Assembly: GCA_017430235.1 (NCBI GenBank)
Contig: JAFRNH010000013.1
Coordinates: forward strand, 1 to 55,493
Source: Paludibacteraceae bacterium
GTDB lineage: Bacteria; Bacteroidota; Bacteroidia; Bacteroidales; Paludibacteraceae
DNA length: 55,493 nucleotides
Direction of reading: 5' to 3'
How positions within the stretch are numbered: position 1 is the first letter of the stretch; each line of letters begins with the position of its first letter. The translations under genes were made by a program, and so were the position numbers. The notes beneath the pieces were generated by a model. That model was not told the DNA's origin. It worked only from the letters and a program-made list of their open reading frames with translations, and did no database searches. Positions 46,342 to 54,185 of the stretch are shown in pieces.

Positions 46342-48078
46342 TTGAATTCGACCTCTGAAATATTTAAATTTTTAAAACCTCATTACAAATGGGCTCTTCT
46401 CTCACCTCTATTGGTCGGAATGGAAGTGTGCGCCGAGCTGTCTCAGCCCTATCTGATGTCTAAAATCGTCAACGACGGCGTTCTCCATAGTCAGTACGAC
46501 ATCATTCTTCCCATAGCCTTACAGATGCTGATCATCACCATCATCGGCATGATAGGTGGCGTTCTCTCTATCTTTGCGGCGGGTCACGTCTCCTACAGCT
46601 TCGGTGCTGATATGCGCCAAGAACTATTCGAAAGAGTCTCCCACTACTCCTTTCACAACATCGACAAACTACAAGCGGGCTCACTCATCACTCGCATCAC
46701 AAGCGACGTCTACAAGGTGCAAAGCGTCATTCAGTCCTCCATGCGACTGCTCTTTCGCTCTCCTTTCCTATTCGTGGGCTCCGTTGTCATGGTACTCTCC
46801 ATCAGCAAAACGCTCTCGTCTGTTCTCCTGATTATTCTTCCTATCTTGCTGGGCGCTGTCTTCATCATTGTCAAAAAGGCTTACCCTATTTTCATGAAGA
46901 TTCAAGGGAAAACCGACCGACTCAACACCGTCATTCAAGAGTCGCTCGCCGGCATACGCGTCGTGAAAGCCTACACGCAAGAGGGAAAAGAGCAACAACG
47001 ATTTCAAGAAGCTAATGACGACCTGATTGAAAACAACCTAAAGGTCAGCAAACTGATTGTGCTTCTCGGTCCAATCATGTCACTCATCCTCAACATCGGA
47101 ATCGCCATCGTCGTCTTCCTAGGTGCCAAACTAATAGATGCTGGCGACCCCATCCACGTGGGTGAAATCATGGCCATCACCAACTACCTGACTCAAATTC
47201 TCATGTCGCTGATGATGGCTCAACGTATCATCATGTCTATTACAGAAGCGAAAGCCTCTATGATGCGCATCAACGAGGTGATTGTTACTTCTGACAATCA
47301 GGAGAACGACACGCAACCAAACCCATCCTCCATCAATGACGATTCTTGCATTCGTTTCGAAAACGTCTATTTCAGCTATAATGAAACCAAAGAGGAACAA
47401 CATGACAACTATGTTCTGAAGGGCATCTCCTTCGCCATTAAGGAGGGCGAAACCATTGGCATCGTCGGAGGAACGGGATCGGGGAAAAGCACCTTGGCTC
47501 AGTTAATTATGCGATGCTACAAGCCTTGTGAAGGAAGCATCTACCTAAAAGGCAAACCTATCAACGGATATGCTTCTGAAGAACTTCATCAAATAGTAAG
47601 ATTAGCCATGCAGAACATACAACTCTTCTCTGGCACCATTGCAGAAAACCTACGCTGGGGTAAACCCGACGCCACCGAAGAGGAGATGCGAAAAGCATGC
47701 GAAATTGCTCAAATCGACGATTTCATCGAGAGTTTGGACGATGGCTACAACCATATTATCCAACAAGGAGGAGTTAACTTCTCCGGTGGACAAAAGCAAC
47801 GTATCTCTTTAGCGCGCACATTAATCGGGCACCCAGAGGTTTTGGTTTTGGACGATTGTCTCAACGCCATCGACCTAAAAACAGAAGTGCGTCTCAACCG
47901 TGCATTACGCGAGATCGACTGCACCAAAATCATCGTCTCTCAACGAATCAGCACCATAAAAGATGCCGACCGCATCCTCCTTCTGGAAAATGGAGTCATC
48001 ATCGGAGAGGGAAGTCATGAAGAACTATTAAAAAGTAATACGGTTTATCAGGAAATTTGTTACTCTCAATTGGAATAG
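46342..48078 (+). CDS. ABC exporter half-transporter with degenerate catalytic site (subunit A)
   Basis: About 578 residues. N-terminal six-helix exporter domain, C-terminal nucleotide-binding domain: Walker A GIVGGTGSGKSTLA, signature NFSGGQKQRISLA (canonical), Walker B VLVLDDCLNAID with Asp replacing the catalytic Glu, and SQRIST with Gln in place of the switch His. There is no ATG near the expected N-terminus; the frame runs to a TTG at 46315. I choose the TTG at 46342, after the promoter and just ahead of the family-like SEIFKFLKPHYKW. The next ATG (46420) would remove part of the first helix. It forms a pair with the gene 3 bp downstream. Confidence 0.88.
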   Translation: MNSTSEIFKFLKPHYKWALLSPLLVGMEVCAELSQPYLMSKIVNDGVLHSQYDIILPIALQMLIITIIGMIGGVLSIFAAGHVSYSFGADMRQELFERVSHYSFHNIDKLQAGSLITRITSDVYKVQSVIQSSMRLLFRSPFLFVGSVVMVLSISKTLSSVLLIILPILLGAVFIIVKKAYPIFMKIQGKTDRLNTVIQESLAGIRVVKAYTQEGKEQQRFQEANDDLIENNLKVSKLIVLLGPIMSLILNIGIAIVVFLGAKLIDAGDPIHVGEIMAITNYLTQILMSLMMAQRIIMSITEAKASMMRINEVIVTSDNQENDTQPNPSSINDDSCIRFENVYFSYNETKEEQHDNYVLKGISFAIKEGETIGIVGGTGSGKSTLAQLIMRCYKPCEGSIYLKGKPINGYASEELHQIVRLAMQNIQLFSGTIAENLRWGKPDATEEEMRKACEIAQIDDFIESLDDGYNHIIQQGGVNFSGGQKQRISLARTLIGHPEVLVLDDCLNAIDLKTEVRLNRALREIDCTKIIVSQRISTIKDADRILLLENGVIIGEGSHEELLKSNTVYQEICYSQLE

Positions 48079-48081
48079 ATT

Positions 48082-49902
48082 ATGAGGAAAGGATTAACAG
48101 CCAACGGAGGACAAAAGAGAATGGCAGCCATGGGCAGTGCCGTGGAAAAGGCCAACGACGTGAGGGGTACCACACGCCGACTGCTCTCCTATTGGGGTGA
48201 GTACAAGCCTATGCTGTGTCTTATCGTATTCCTTTCTCTGCTAGGTGTCGGTTGTTCCCTCCTAGGTCCATATATCCTAGGTCTCGCCATCGACCAATGT
48301 GTGACAGAAACGGTTTCATCTGGCGTTCTTGACATCAGCAAGATAACGAAATTGCTACTACTCTTCTTCGGAGTTCACCTCTTCTCCGCCTTCTGCGTAT
48401 GGTTTCAAGAGTACGGCATGATGTACACCACACAGAAGATCATCAAAAAGATGCGTGAAGAGATGATTCTGAAACTACAGTCTCTCAGCATCCGCTACTA
48501 CGACAACCACCTTAGAGGTTCGCTGATGAGTTACTTCACCAACGACATAGAACTGATCAAAGAGGCTATGGGCAACTCCCTCATACAACTCATCACCAGT
48601 GGTCTAACCTTGATAGGTTCCATCATCATCATGGCCAAACTCAGTCTGCAACTGATGTTAGTCACCTGCATCACCGTTCCTCTCACCATCCTACTAAGCA
48701 AATTTGTCATGAAGAGAACCCGCAACTACTTTTCAAAACAACAAGTGGCCTTGGGAAATCTAAACGGTATGGTGGAAGAGTCAATATCAGGAATGAAGGT
48801 GATTCAGACCTTCGGACAGGAGAAACAACAATTGGAGAAGTTCAAAGTACTCAACCAAGAGGTGAAAGAAACGGGTGTGCGTGCACAGATTTACAGCGGT
48901 ATACTGATGCCTCTCATGAGGGTGTTAGATAACTGCAGCTATATCTTCGTCACCTTAGTGGGTGCATTATTAGCCTACAAGGGCAGCATCACGATTGGTG
49001 TCATTCAATCCTTTTTATTATACACAAAGAACTTCCAACGTCCCATTAACGCCATTGCCACCCAACTCAACTCCATCCAATCTGCCATAGCAGGTGCTGA
49101 GAGAATCTTCGCATTACTGGATGAGCAACCAGAGGTGACAGACAAACAGGAGACCATCCATCTCTCCGATGTAAAGGGAAAAATCGAGTTCGACAACATC
49201 CACTTCGGTTATACAGAGAATCATCCAGTTCTGAAGGGAATCACATTCAATGCCATGCCCGACGAGGTGGTGGCCATTGTGGGTACAACAGGTGCCGGAA
49301 AGACCACCATCATCAACCTACTCACCCGCTTTTATGATTCGCAAGAGGGACACATCCGCATTGATGGGGTTGACATACGAGACCTAACACAGAAAGAGCT
49401 GAGAGAGAATATCGGCATTGTACTTCAAGACCCTTACCTTTTCTCCGAAAGCATTCAGTATAACATCGGATATGGAAAGAAAGCCTACACCGAAAGTGAG
49501 GTCGTTCAGGCTGCCCGCGACGCCAACTGCGAAAGCTTCATTCTGCAACTTCCTTCACAATACGACCAACCGATCATGGAACAAGGTGGCGGAATCAGTC
49601 ACGGACAAAAACAGCTATTGACAATTGCCCGCGCCATTCTCTCCAAAGCCCCTATTTTAGTGTTGGATGAAGCTACCAGCAACATCGACACCAGAACTGA
49701 GATTCTGATTCAACAAGCCATACAACGATTGTCCGTAGGCAAAACCTGCATCGTTATTGCCCACCGACTCAGCACCATTAAAAATGCAGATAAAATCATT
49801 GTCATCGACGATGGTAAAATAGTGGAATGCGGCAAGCATCAAGAGTTGCTAGACAAGAAAGGGGCTTATCATCAGATCTATCACAGTCAGTTTTCTTCTT
49901 AA
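48082..49902 (+). CDS. ABC exporter half-transporter with degenerate signature (subunit B)
   Basis: 606 residues, exporter fold plus nucleotide-binding domain. Walker A is AIVGTTGAGKTTI, Walker B ILVLDEATSNID (catalytic Glu present) and the H-loop IAHRLST (His present), but the signature is ISHGQKQLLTIA, with His replacing Gly in the SGGQ core. Together with subunit A this gives one intact ATP site (B Walker motifs with A signature) and one dead site (A Walker motifs with B signature), the pattern of asymmetric heterodimeric exporters such as TM287/288. Substrate unknown; lipids or drugs are typical. Confidence 0.9.
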   Translation: MRKGLTANGGQKRMAAMGSAVEKANDVRGTTRRLLSYWGEYKPMLCLIVFLSLLGVGCSLLGPYILGLAIDQCVTETVSSGVLDISKITKLLLLFFGVHLFSAFCVWFQEYGMMYTTQKIIKKMREEMILKLQSLSIRYYDNHLRGSLMSYFTNDIELIKEAMGNSLIQLITSGLTLIGSIIIMAKLSLQLMLVTCITVPLTILLSKFVMKRTRNYFSKQQVALGNLNGMVEESISGMKVIQTFGQEKQQLEKFKVLNQEVKETGVRAQIYSGILMPLMRVLDNCSYIFVTLVGALLAYKGSITIGVIQSFLLYTKNFQRPINAIATQLNSIQSAIAGAERIFALLDEQPEVTDKQETIHLSDVKGKIEFDNIHFGYTENHPVLKGITFNAMPDEVVAIVGTTGAGKTTIINLLTRFYDSQEGHIRIDGVDIRDLTQKELRENIGIVLQDPYLFSESIQYNIGYGKKAYTESEVVQAARDANCESFILQLPSQYDQPIMEQGGGISHGQKQLLTIARAILSKAPILVLDEATSNIDTRTEILIQQAIQRLSVGKTCIVIAHRLSTIKNADKIIVIDDGKIVECGKHQELLDKKGAYHQIYHSQFSS

Positions 49903-49923
49903 TCATCACATAATCAAAAGAAA

Positions 49924-50793
49924 ATGGGAAAAGGTACATTTCAATGGACAAAAGAGCTTCGACGTATAGGTGTCATCATCATAGCAGCCCTACTCATGGC
50001 TGCCAATATTAGAACACTCGTACATACGGGTGGACTCTACCCTGGAGGTGCCACCGGACTCACCATTCTCATACTTCGTATCGGAGAGTCGTTCTTTGGC
50101 ATTCATCTGCACTACACCTTCATCAACATCATTTTAAATGCAATACCCATCTACATTGGGTTTCGATTCATCGGACGCAAATTCACCATCTATTCCTGTC
50201 TGATGATCTTGCTCACAGGTATTTTCACGGATCTAATCCCTTCCTACGTCATCACGGAAGACATCCTGCTCATCTCCATCTTCGGAGGTATCATCAATGG
50301 ACTTGCCATCTGCCTTTGTCTCTTGGTTGATGCCACATCTGGGGGAACCGACTTCATTGCCATCTACATGTCGGAGAAGAAACATCGGGATTCATGGAAT
50401 ATTTCATTAGCGATCAATATCGTCATACTGATTGCTGCTGGATTTCTTTTCGGTTGGGACAAGGCGCTCTACTCCATCATCTTCCAATATGCATCCACGC
50501 AGATACTACACACACTTCACAAACGCTATCAAAAGGAGACTTTGCTCATCACCACCACACACCCCGACACGGTATGCGACGTCATCGCACAACAGAGCAA
50601 CCACGGAGCAACCATTATGGAGAGTGAAGGTTCCACACACAATAAAAACTTCCTCGTCTACTCCGTAGTCTCACGAGAAGAATACATAAAGATTATCCAC
50701 GGCGTCAAAAAAGCAGATCCGGACGCTTTCATCAACACCATCAACACCGACAAACTGATGGGTAAATTCTACCAACGGAACTACAAAGACTGA
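49924..50793 (+). CDS. YitT-family membrane protein (DUF161/DUF2179)
   Basis: 289 residues. The N-terminal two-thirds has five or six membrane helices with the family signature GGLYPGGATGLT and VDATSGGTDFIA. The C-terminal part is a cytosolic DUF2179-like domain (LLITTTHPDTVCDVI). It probably works in transport or membrane regulation; family function is unclear. It follows the ABC pair by 21 bp and precedes the next gene by 2 bp, so the four genes form one operon. Confidence 0.88.
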   Translation: MGKGTFQWTKELRRIGVIIIAALLMAANIRTLVHTGGLYPGGATGLTILILRIGESFFGIHLHYTFINIILNAIPIYIGFRFIGRKFTIYSCLMILLTGIFTDLIPSYVITEDILLISIFGGIINGLAICLCLLVDATSGGTDFIAIYMSEKKHRDSWNISLAINIVILIAAGFLFGWDKALYSIIFQYASTQILHTLHKRYQKETLLITTTHPDTVCDVIAQQSNHGATIMESEGSTHNKNFLVYSVVSREEYIKIIHGVKKADPDAFINTINTDKLMGKFYQRNYKD

Positions 50794-50795
50794 CC

Positions 50796-51506
50796 ATGAT
50801 CAACAACCTAATCGCCATTGTCGACCATCGATGCAGTCCCAGCATTCAAATGCAACTGCTCAACTACGTCGAGGAGGTTTTTCCCTTCCGTTCCGACGGA
50901 ATCACTTATGAATCGATTTCATGTCATCCTGACATCTTTCTATACCAAGATGAACAACACCTGATTGTGGCACCCAATGCGCCACAGGAGCTATTCGACC
51001 TACTCAATCGCAATAACATATCCTATAAAATCGGACATTCTGTCATTGGTGCACTTTTGTCAGACTCCTGTTTCTACAACTGCGTATCCACCACCGATGC
51101 ATTTTTTCATAAAGAGGGATTCACAGACCCAATGATTCAAAGCCTCAACAAGGAGAAACGATTCATCGCCCTACCCCAATCATACACACGCTGTTCGATG
51201 CTTCCCCTATCAGACCATGCCATCATCACTTCTGATGCAGGCATTCATAAGGTGTTACAAAGAGAGCGATTCTCCTCATTCCTATTTTCTCCTGATGAGA
51301 TTCGCATTGCCATCCATCGGAATGGTTTCTTAGGTGGCACTTGTGGCATAAGCAATGGCAAGATCTTCTTTTTAGGCAACCCTCTCCGACATAAGGATGG
51401 ACGGGGACTATGTCAATTCATCGAATCAGCAGGACTGGAGATTATCGCTCTGAGCGACGAAAAGTTGTACGACGGAGGAGGAATCTTTTTCCTACACCGT
51501 TCATAA
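50796..51506 (+). CDS. Probable GME-fold protein, DUF6873-like
   Basis: 236 residues, cytosolic. It resembles the pentein/guanidino-modifying-enzyme fold of the DUF6873 type: SCHPDIFLYQ (with a catalytic-type His-Pro-Asp), a GIHK-containing stretch ITSDAGIHKVLQ, GFLGGTCGISNGKIFF, and DGGGIFFLHRS at the end. The Cys in GGTCG is a candidate nucleophile. Function is not known. The start is 2 bp after the YitT stop. Confidence 0.6.
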   Translation: MINNLIAIVDHRCSPSIQMQLLNYVEEVFPFRSDGITYESISCHPDIFLYQDEQHLIVAPNAPQELFDLLNRNNISYKIGHSVIGALLSDSCFYNCVSTTDAFFHKEGFTDPMIQSLNKEKRFIALPQSYTRCSMLPLSDHAIITSDAGIHKVLQRERFSSFLFSPDEIRIAIHRNGFLGGTCGISNGKIFFLGNPLRHKDGRGLCQFIESAGLEIIALSDEKLYDGGGIFFLHRS

Positions 51507-51638
51507 ATAACCAATGTGGACAAAATGGCAGAAAAAGTCGGTTTGGCATGTTTTATGATGTACCCTAAACGAGCAGTCCAGCATTTTGCTACTGAACACG
51601 ACTCATATTAATAATATTAATTGTTTAATTTTATTTTT
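51507..51638. other. Intergenic region ahead of the 40-residue gene
   Basis: AT-rich leader. TTGGCATGTTTTATGATG near 51542 resembles half of a sigma-54 site but lacks the -12 GC, so I do not call a promoter. No TAnnTTTG box is evident. Confidence 0.3.
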
Positions 51639-51644
51639 AGGAGG
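51639..51644 (+). promoter_or_regulatory. Strong Shine-Dalgarno site
   Basis: AGGAGG, 7 nt ahead of the ATG at 51652. Bacteroidota rarely use strong Shine-Dalgarno sites, so this stands out and fixes the start of the small gene. Confidence 0.75.
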
Positions 51645-51651
51645 ACTCGTT

Positions 51652-51774
51652 ATGAAAGGTTCAGATGTAAAAAAAGAGAAGAAAGTGAAAAAAACAGGAC
51701 ATCACATTCCCGCTTATTTGAGGAATGAAAGTGCAGAACATGAAATTTCACAAACTGCTTCAAGGAAAAAATAA
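51652..51774 (+). CDS. Small basic protein, 40 residues
   Basis: MKGSDVKKEKKVKKTGHHIP onward, 40 residues, very rich in Lys with a Pro-Ala-Tyr segment (IPAYLRNES) and a Glu/His/Ser tail. No family recognised. A longer reading frame (from 51586) exists, but the strong Shine-Dalgarno site marks this ATG. Its terminator is the first double-hairpin repeat. The basic head could bind nucleic acid or ribosomes; speculative. Confidence 0.6.
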   Translation: MKGSDVKKEKKVKKTGHHIPAYLRNESAEHEISQTASRKK

Positions 51775-51790
51775 TTTTTTCCTTTTTAGA

Positions 51791-51863
51791 GGGTCAGCCA
51801 ACAAGCTGACCCCAACAAAAAAAATAATCTTTTGCTGTAAAACAAAAGATTATTTTTTATCCC
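51791..51863 (+). repeat. Double-hairpin repeat, copy A (also terminator)
   Basis: GGGTCAGC/GCTGACCC hairpin (51791-51812 region), then a second 12-bp stem AATAATCTTTTG and CAAAAGATTATT with T-run. Copy B lies at 54101-54167 in the same orientation. It can act as terminator of the small basic gene. Confidence 0.8.
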
Positions 51864-51901
51864 TTGACTTCTTCAATGTGCCATCCAATTATTTTGTAGC
51901 A

Positions 51902-51953
51902 CATTGATTTTTAATATACTCTATATAATGGCGAAAAAAAATAATGAAGTCAG
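51902..51953 (+). repeat. 52-bp repeat, copy A
   Basis: Begins CATTGATTTT, contains CTATATAATG and ends ATGAAGTCAG. Copy B (54031-54082) has exactly the same length and the same landmarks at matching positions. Confidence 0.7.
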
Positions 51954-52224
51954 GTGAAGGTGAAGATTCTTGCAGTACAAATTCTATAAGAAAATCTCAG
52001 ACATATCATAAGAGTAAAATTTTATTTGTCATATTCTATCCTCCGAAACAACTTTCTGTAATGTTCTGCGTTATCATATCTTATCGTAATAACATTGCAT
52101 ATAGGCATTCAAATTCATAGAACTACTGTAATTTTGATGGACAAAACAGTCCAAAGTGCCCTTTCGAGAACCTCTTTGCCGCTTTTAGAGCAATAATGAT
52201 TCTCTGTCTAATAGTAAAAACGTA
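51954..52224. other. Intergenic tail downstream of the HEPN operon
   Basis: No convincing gene. One frame reads NSPKCPFENLFAAFRAIMIL near 52140-52200, vaguely like a transposase C-terminus, but it is too short and uncertain to call. Confidence 0.3.
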
Positions 52225-52623
52225 TCAAGCCTCCTTAGCCCTGAATCTTTCCTCAAGAAATCTCCTTAAAGACTCACACCATTCCCTACAATCAGTGCAC
52301 TCTTCATCGGAACACAGTTCAGGTTCATAATCAGCCTTCTTACGTAATGACAACATCTTGCGAAAAAGTTTTTTCATCTTTTCTACGTCCTTAGGTTTAA
52401 TTAAGCGCGAGATTATGTCCTCTAGTGTTCGTTCATGAATATTTTCGTCCAATGGATTTTGATCTTCATAAGCCATTGGACGTAATGAAGAAACGGTTAA
52501 AGAGTACCACATCTTTTGAAGAACAGAGTAATAGAAACAGGCTATACTCTGACTATACAACCGTTTCGAGAGAAGTTCTAAACCTGCATTATAATAGACA
52601 TCGCTTCTTTGATTCATAATCAT
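52225..52623 (-). CDS. HEPN-domain protein (UPF0332-like), fourth gene of the SecB-like operon
   Basis: 132 residues, helical. The N-terminal YYNAGLELLSKRLYSQSIACFYYSVLQ and the later SLRKKADYEP match the HEPN family of the UPF0332 type, where an R-x-x-A-D-Y motif replaces the RNase R-x4-6-H motif. Several extra Cys (CSDEECTDCREWC) are unusual. The start ATG shares its A with the stop TGA of the SecB-like gene (TGATG), so translation is coupled; an alternative ATG is two codons on. HEPN proteins are often toxins or partners of nucleotidyltransferases; none is present here. Confidence 0.75.
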   Translation of the reverse strand: MIMNQRSDVYYNAGLELLSKRLYSQSIACFYYSVLQKMWYSLTVSSLRPMAYEDQNPLDENIHERTLEDIISRLIKPKDVEKMKKLFRKMLSLRKKADYEPELCSDEECTDCREWCESLRRFLEERFRAKEA

Positions 52624-53006
52624 CAGCGTTGCGACATGTTAAGCGTAGGCAATATTACAGGTTTTACTCCCGAAAGAGAGGAAAGTGTTGTAATGTATGC
52701 TCTCAAATAAGGGAATAGAATTGCAGGGGCATTGGTACGGAAAAATATTTCTTTCTCCTCGGGGTTGAGATCTGAATCGAACTCAAAAAATCCCAGAGCC
52801 TTCACCTTAATAACGAGCATCTTATTCTCATCATTAATGTTTGCAATCATCTCCAAGCGCATGTTGTGGCCTTCTTCATTAACTCCAATGGTTTGCTCAA
52901 ACTCCACATTCAGGTTCTGTGAAGCTTCTTCTTCAGGATTCGTTGAAATGTGAGATTCAACTATTTTATATCCCTTAAAACGGAATTTTGCTATTTGTTC
53001 TGCCAT
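52623..53006 (-). CDS. SecB-like chaperone
   Basis: 127 residues, acidic, no signal peptide. The second half (EKEIFFRTNAPAILFPYLRA, then SGVKPVILPTLNMS) matches the SecB core, where NAPxILFPY and a Pro-rich LPxxN motif are conserved. SecB-like chaperones in toxin-antitoxin-chaperone (TAC) systems protect an unstable antitoxin from proteolysis. It lies third in the operon, 3 bp after the unknown protein's stop and overlapping the second HEPN gene by one base. Confidence 0.82.
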   Translation of the reverse strand: MAEQIAKFRFKGYKIVESHISTNPEEEASQNLNVEFEQTIGVNEEGHNMRLEMIANINDENKMLVIKVKALGFFEFDSDLNPEEKEIFFRTNAPAILFPYLRAYITTLSSLSGVKPVILPTLNMSQR

Positions 53007-53009
53007 AAA

Positions 53010-53423
53010 TTATGCGGCTAATGCGTAATAATTATTTATGTTATTTAATTGTTTCTCTACGATGTTACTTGAATGCACTTGATAAAAATCATATTGGGTA
53101 TAGTCAAAACTTTCCTTCTTAATAACTTTCTCTTGTGAAATAAATGACCACGTTGTTTTTGTCTCAAACAATACATTAGTCATGTCATTAGCATCCGATG
53201 GAGCACATATCAAAAGACATTCATCTGGATACTGCTCCATAAAATCCATCCACAATTGCATCTCTGCCTTTTTGTAATCCACACTTCCACGACGGATTTC
53301 TTCAGGCTTTACCTCTACTATATGATACTCTGTCACTGCATCATAAGCATACTTTAACTTAATACCTTCAAAAAGTGATTCCCACCTCTTGAGAGTTTTC
53401 TTTAAGAATTCTTGTGCAGTCAT
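53010..53423 (-). CDS. Unknown protein with a tmRNA-tag-like C-terminus, possible antitoxin
   Basis: 137 residues, no signal peptide, acidic-to-neutral, no family I recognise. The key feature is the end: NNINNYYALAA followed by stop. The tmRNA tag of this organism, read at 28776-28805, is GENNYALAA, so the last eight residues differ from the tag tail only by one extra Tyr. Such a tail is a ClpXP-type degradation signal. In TAC systems the antitoxin is labile and shielded by the SecB-like chaperone through its C-terminal region. It lies second, 6 bp after the first HEPN gene and 3 bp before the SecB-like gene. Role as antitoxin is inferred. Confidence 0.7.
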   Translation of the reverse strand: MTAQEFLKKTLKRWESLFEGIKLKYAYDAVTEYHIVEVKPEEIRRGSVDYKKAEMQLWMDFMEQYPDECLLICAPSDANDMTNVLFETKTTWSFISQEKVIKKESFDYTQYDFYQVHSSNIVEKQLNNINNYYALAA

Positions 53424-53429
53424 ATTAAT

Positions 53430-53831
53430 TTAGTAAAGTTTGAATTTATCATTGATACCTTTTGCAAAATCACGAGCATATTTAACATTATCTTCGTAGA
53501 TGGACTGTCGCAATTTTTCTGGTTTGTAATCTGCTTTATTTCTTAGCATATTCGTTTGGTAGAACCATTGAACGAAGTCGTTTGGCTCAAAGTTTGACAC
53601 AGTGCTCAAACATTCTGTAAACTTTTTAATGAATTTTTGATGTGAGTTGGGGCCATTTACAAGAATCTTTTGTTCTTCATATCCAACGCCAAAGCGTGAA
53701 TTCAATAATTCTTTTGACAAGAGATATATCGAATAGTAAGCAGAATGAGCCGAAGCCTCATACCAAGCACCATCAACCAAACCATTTGCTGCATCAAGGT
53801 TGTCTTTTGATTTTTGGATATAAGAACTCAT
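53430..53831 (-). CDS. HEPN-domain protein (UPF0332-like), first gene of the SecB-like operon
   Basis: 133 residues from the ATG at 53831 (MSSYIQKSKDNLDAANGL); an ATG 12 codons upstream (53867) is possible but adds sequence unlike the family. The fold is HEPN: AHSAYYSIYLLSKELL and MLRNKADYKPEKL, again R-N-K-A-D-Y instead of the RNase motif. Similar in size and motifs to the fourth gene, so the operon holds two HEPN proteins. It would be the toxin, or one toxin and one structural partner. Upstream region 53860-53900 on the minus strand has a possible promoter but no clear -33/-7 pair. Confidence 0.75.
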   Translation of the reverse strand: MSSYIQKSKDNLDAANGLVDGAWYEASAHSAYYSIYLLSKELLNSRFGVGYEEQKILVNGPNSHQKFIKKFTECLSTVSNFEPNDFVQWFYQTNMLRNKADYKPEKLRQSIYEDNVKYARDFAKGINDKFKLY

Positions 53832-53867
53832 AATATCTTTCTTGTTAATTATACGATTTCCCCACAA

Positions 53868-54030
53868 AAATTATATTCTGCGCGGTTTTTCTTGCTTGTG
53901 AAACGCAAATTTACAATTTCTCCATCAAATATAATACATTTCAAAGAAAAATAACACAAAACGAAGTGAATTTTTACATTTAAAGGACAAAAGGCTTCAT
54001 CAATGCACCACCTAAATATTCTTTGTAAAT
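53868..54030. other. Intergenic region upstream of the HEPN operon
   Basis: Holds the promoter region of the minus-strand operon. A TTTTTG near 53866-53872 (minus) could be part of a -7 box with an extra base in the spacer; I am not confident in it. No gene or RNA seen. Confidence 0.35.
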
Positions 54031-54082
54031 CATTGATTTTCAGCCATCGCTATATAATGATGCAAAAAAGTGATGAAATCAG
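54031..54082 (+). repeat. 52-bp repeat, copy B
   Basis: CATTGATTTT, CTATATAATG and ATGAAATCAG at the same offsets as in copy A (51902-51953). About two-thirds or more of positions match by eye. Confidence 0.7.
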
Positions 54083-54100
54083 TAAATAATCCTTCATTAA

Positions 54101-54167
54101 GGTCAACATCCTAGCTGACCAAAAAAAATAATCTTTTGCCGCACAGCAAAAGATTATTTTTTTATCC
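54101..54167. repeat. Double-hairpin repeat, copy B (also metG terminator)
   Basis: GGTCA...TGACC hairpin (54101-54120), then stem AATAATCTTTTG and CAAAAGATTATT with T-runs on both strands. Nearly the same as copy A and in the same orientation. On the minus strand it ends metG, 19 bp after its stop. Confidence 0.8.
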
Positions 54168-54185
54168 GTAGTATATAGAATCGTT

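Noticed and set aside
51543-51558. Sigma-54-like TGGCAT...ATGAT ahead of the small basic gene
   Set aside because: Lacks the invariant C of the -12 GC doublet.
52120-52224. Possible transposase C-terminal remnant (FENLFAAFRAIMIL)
   Set aside because: Too short, no start or further domain, and it runs antisense into the HEPN gene; cannot be supported.
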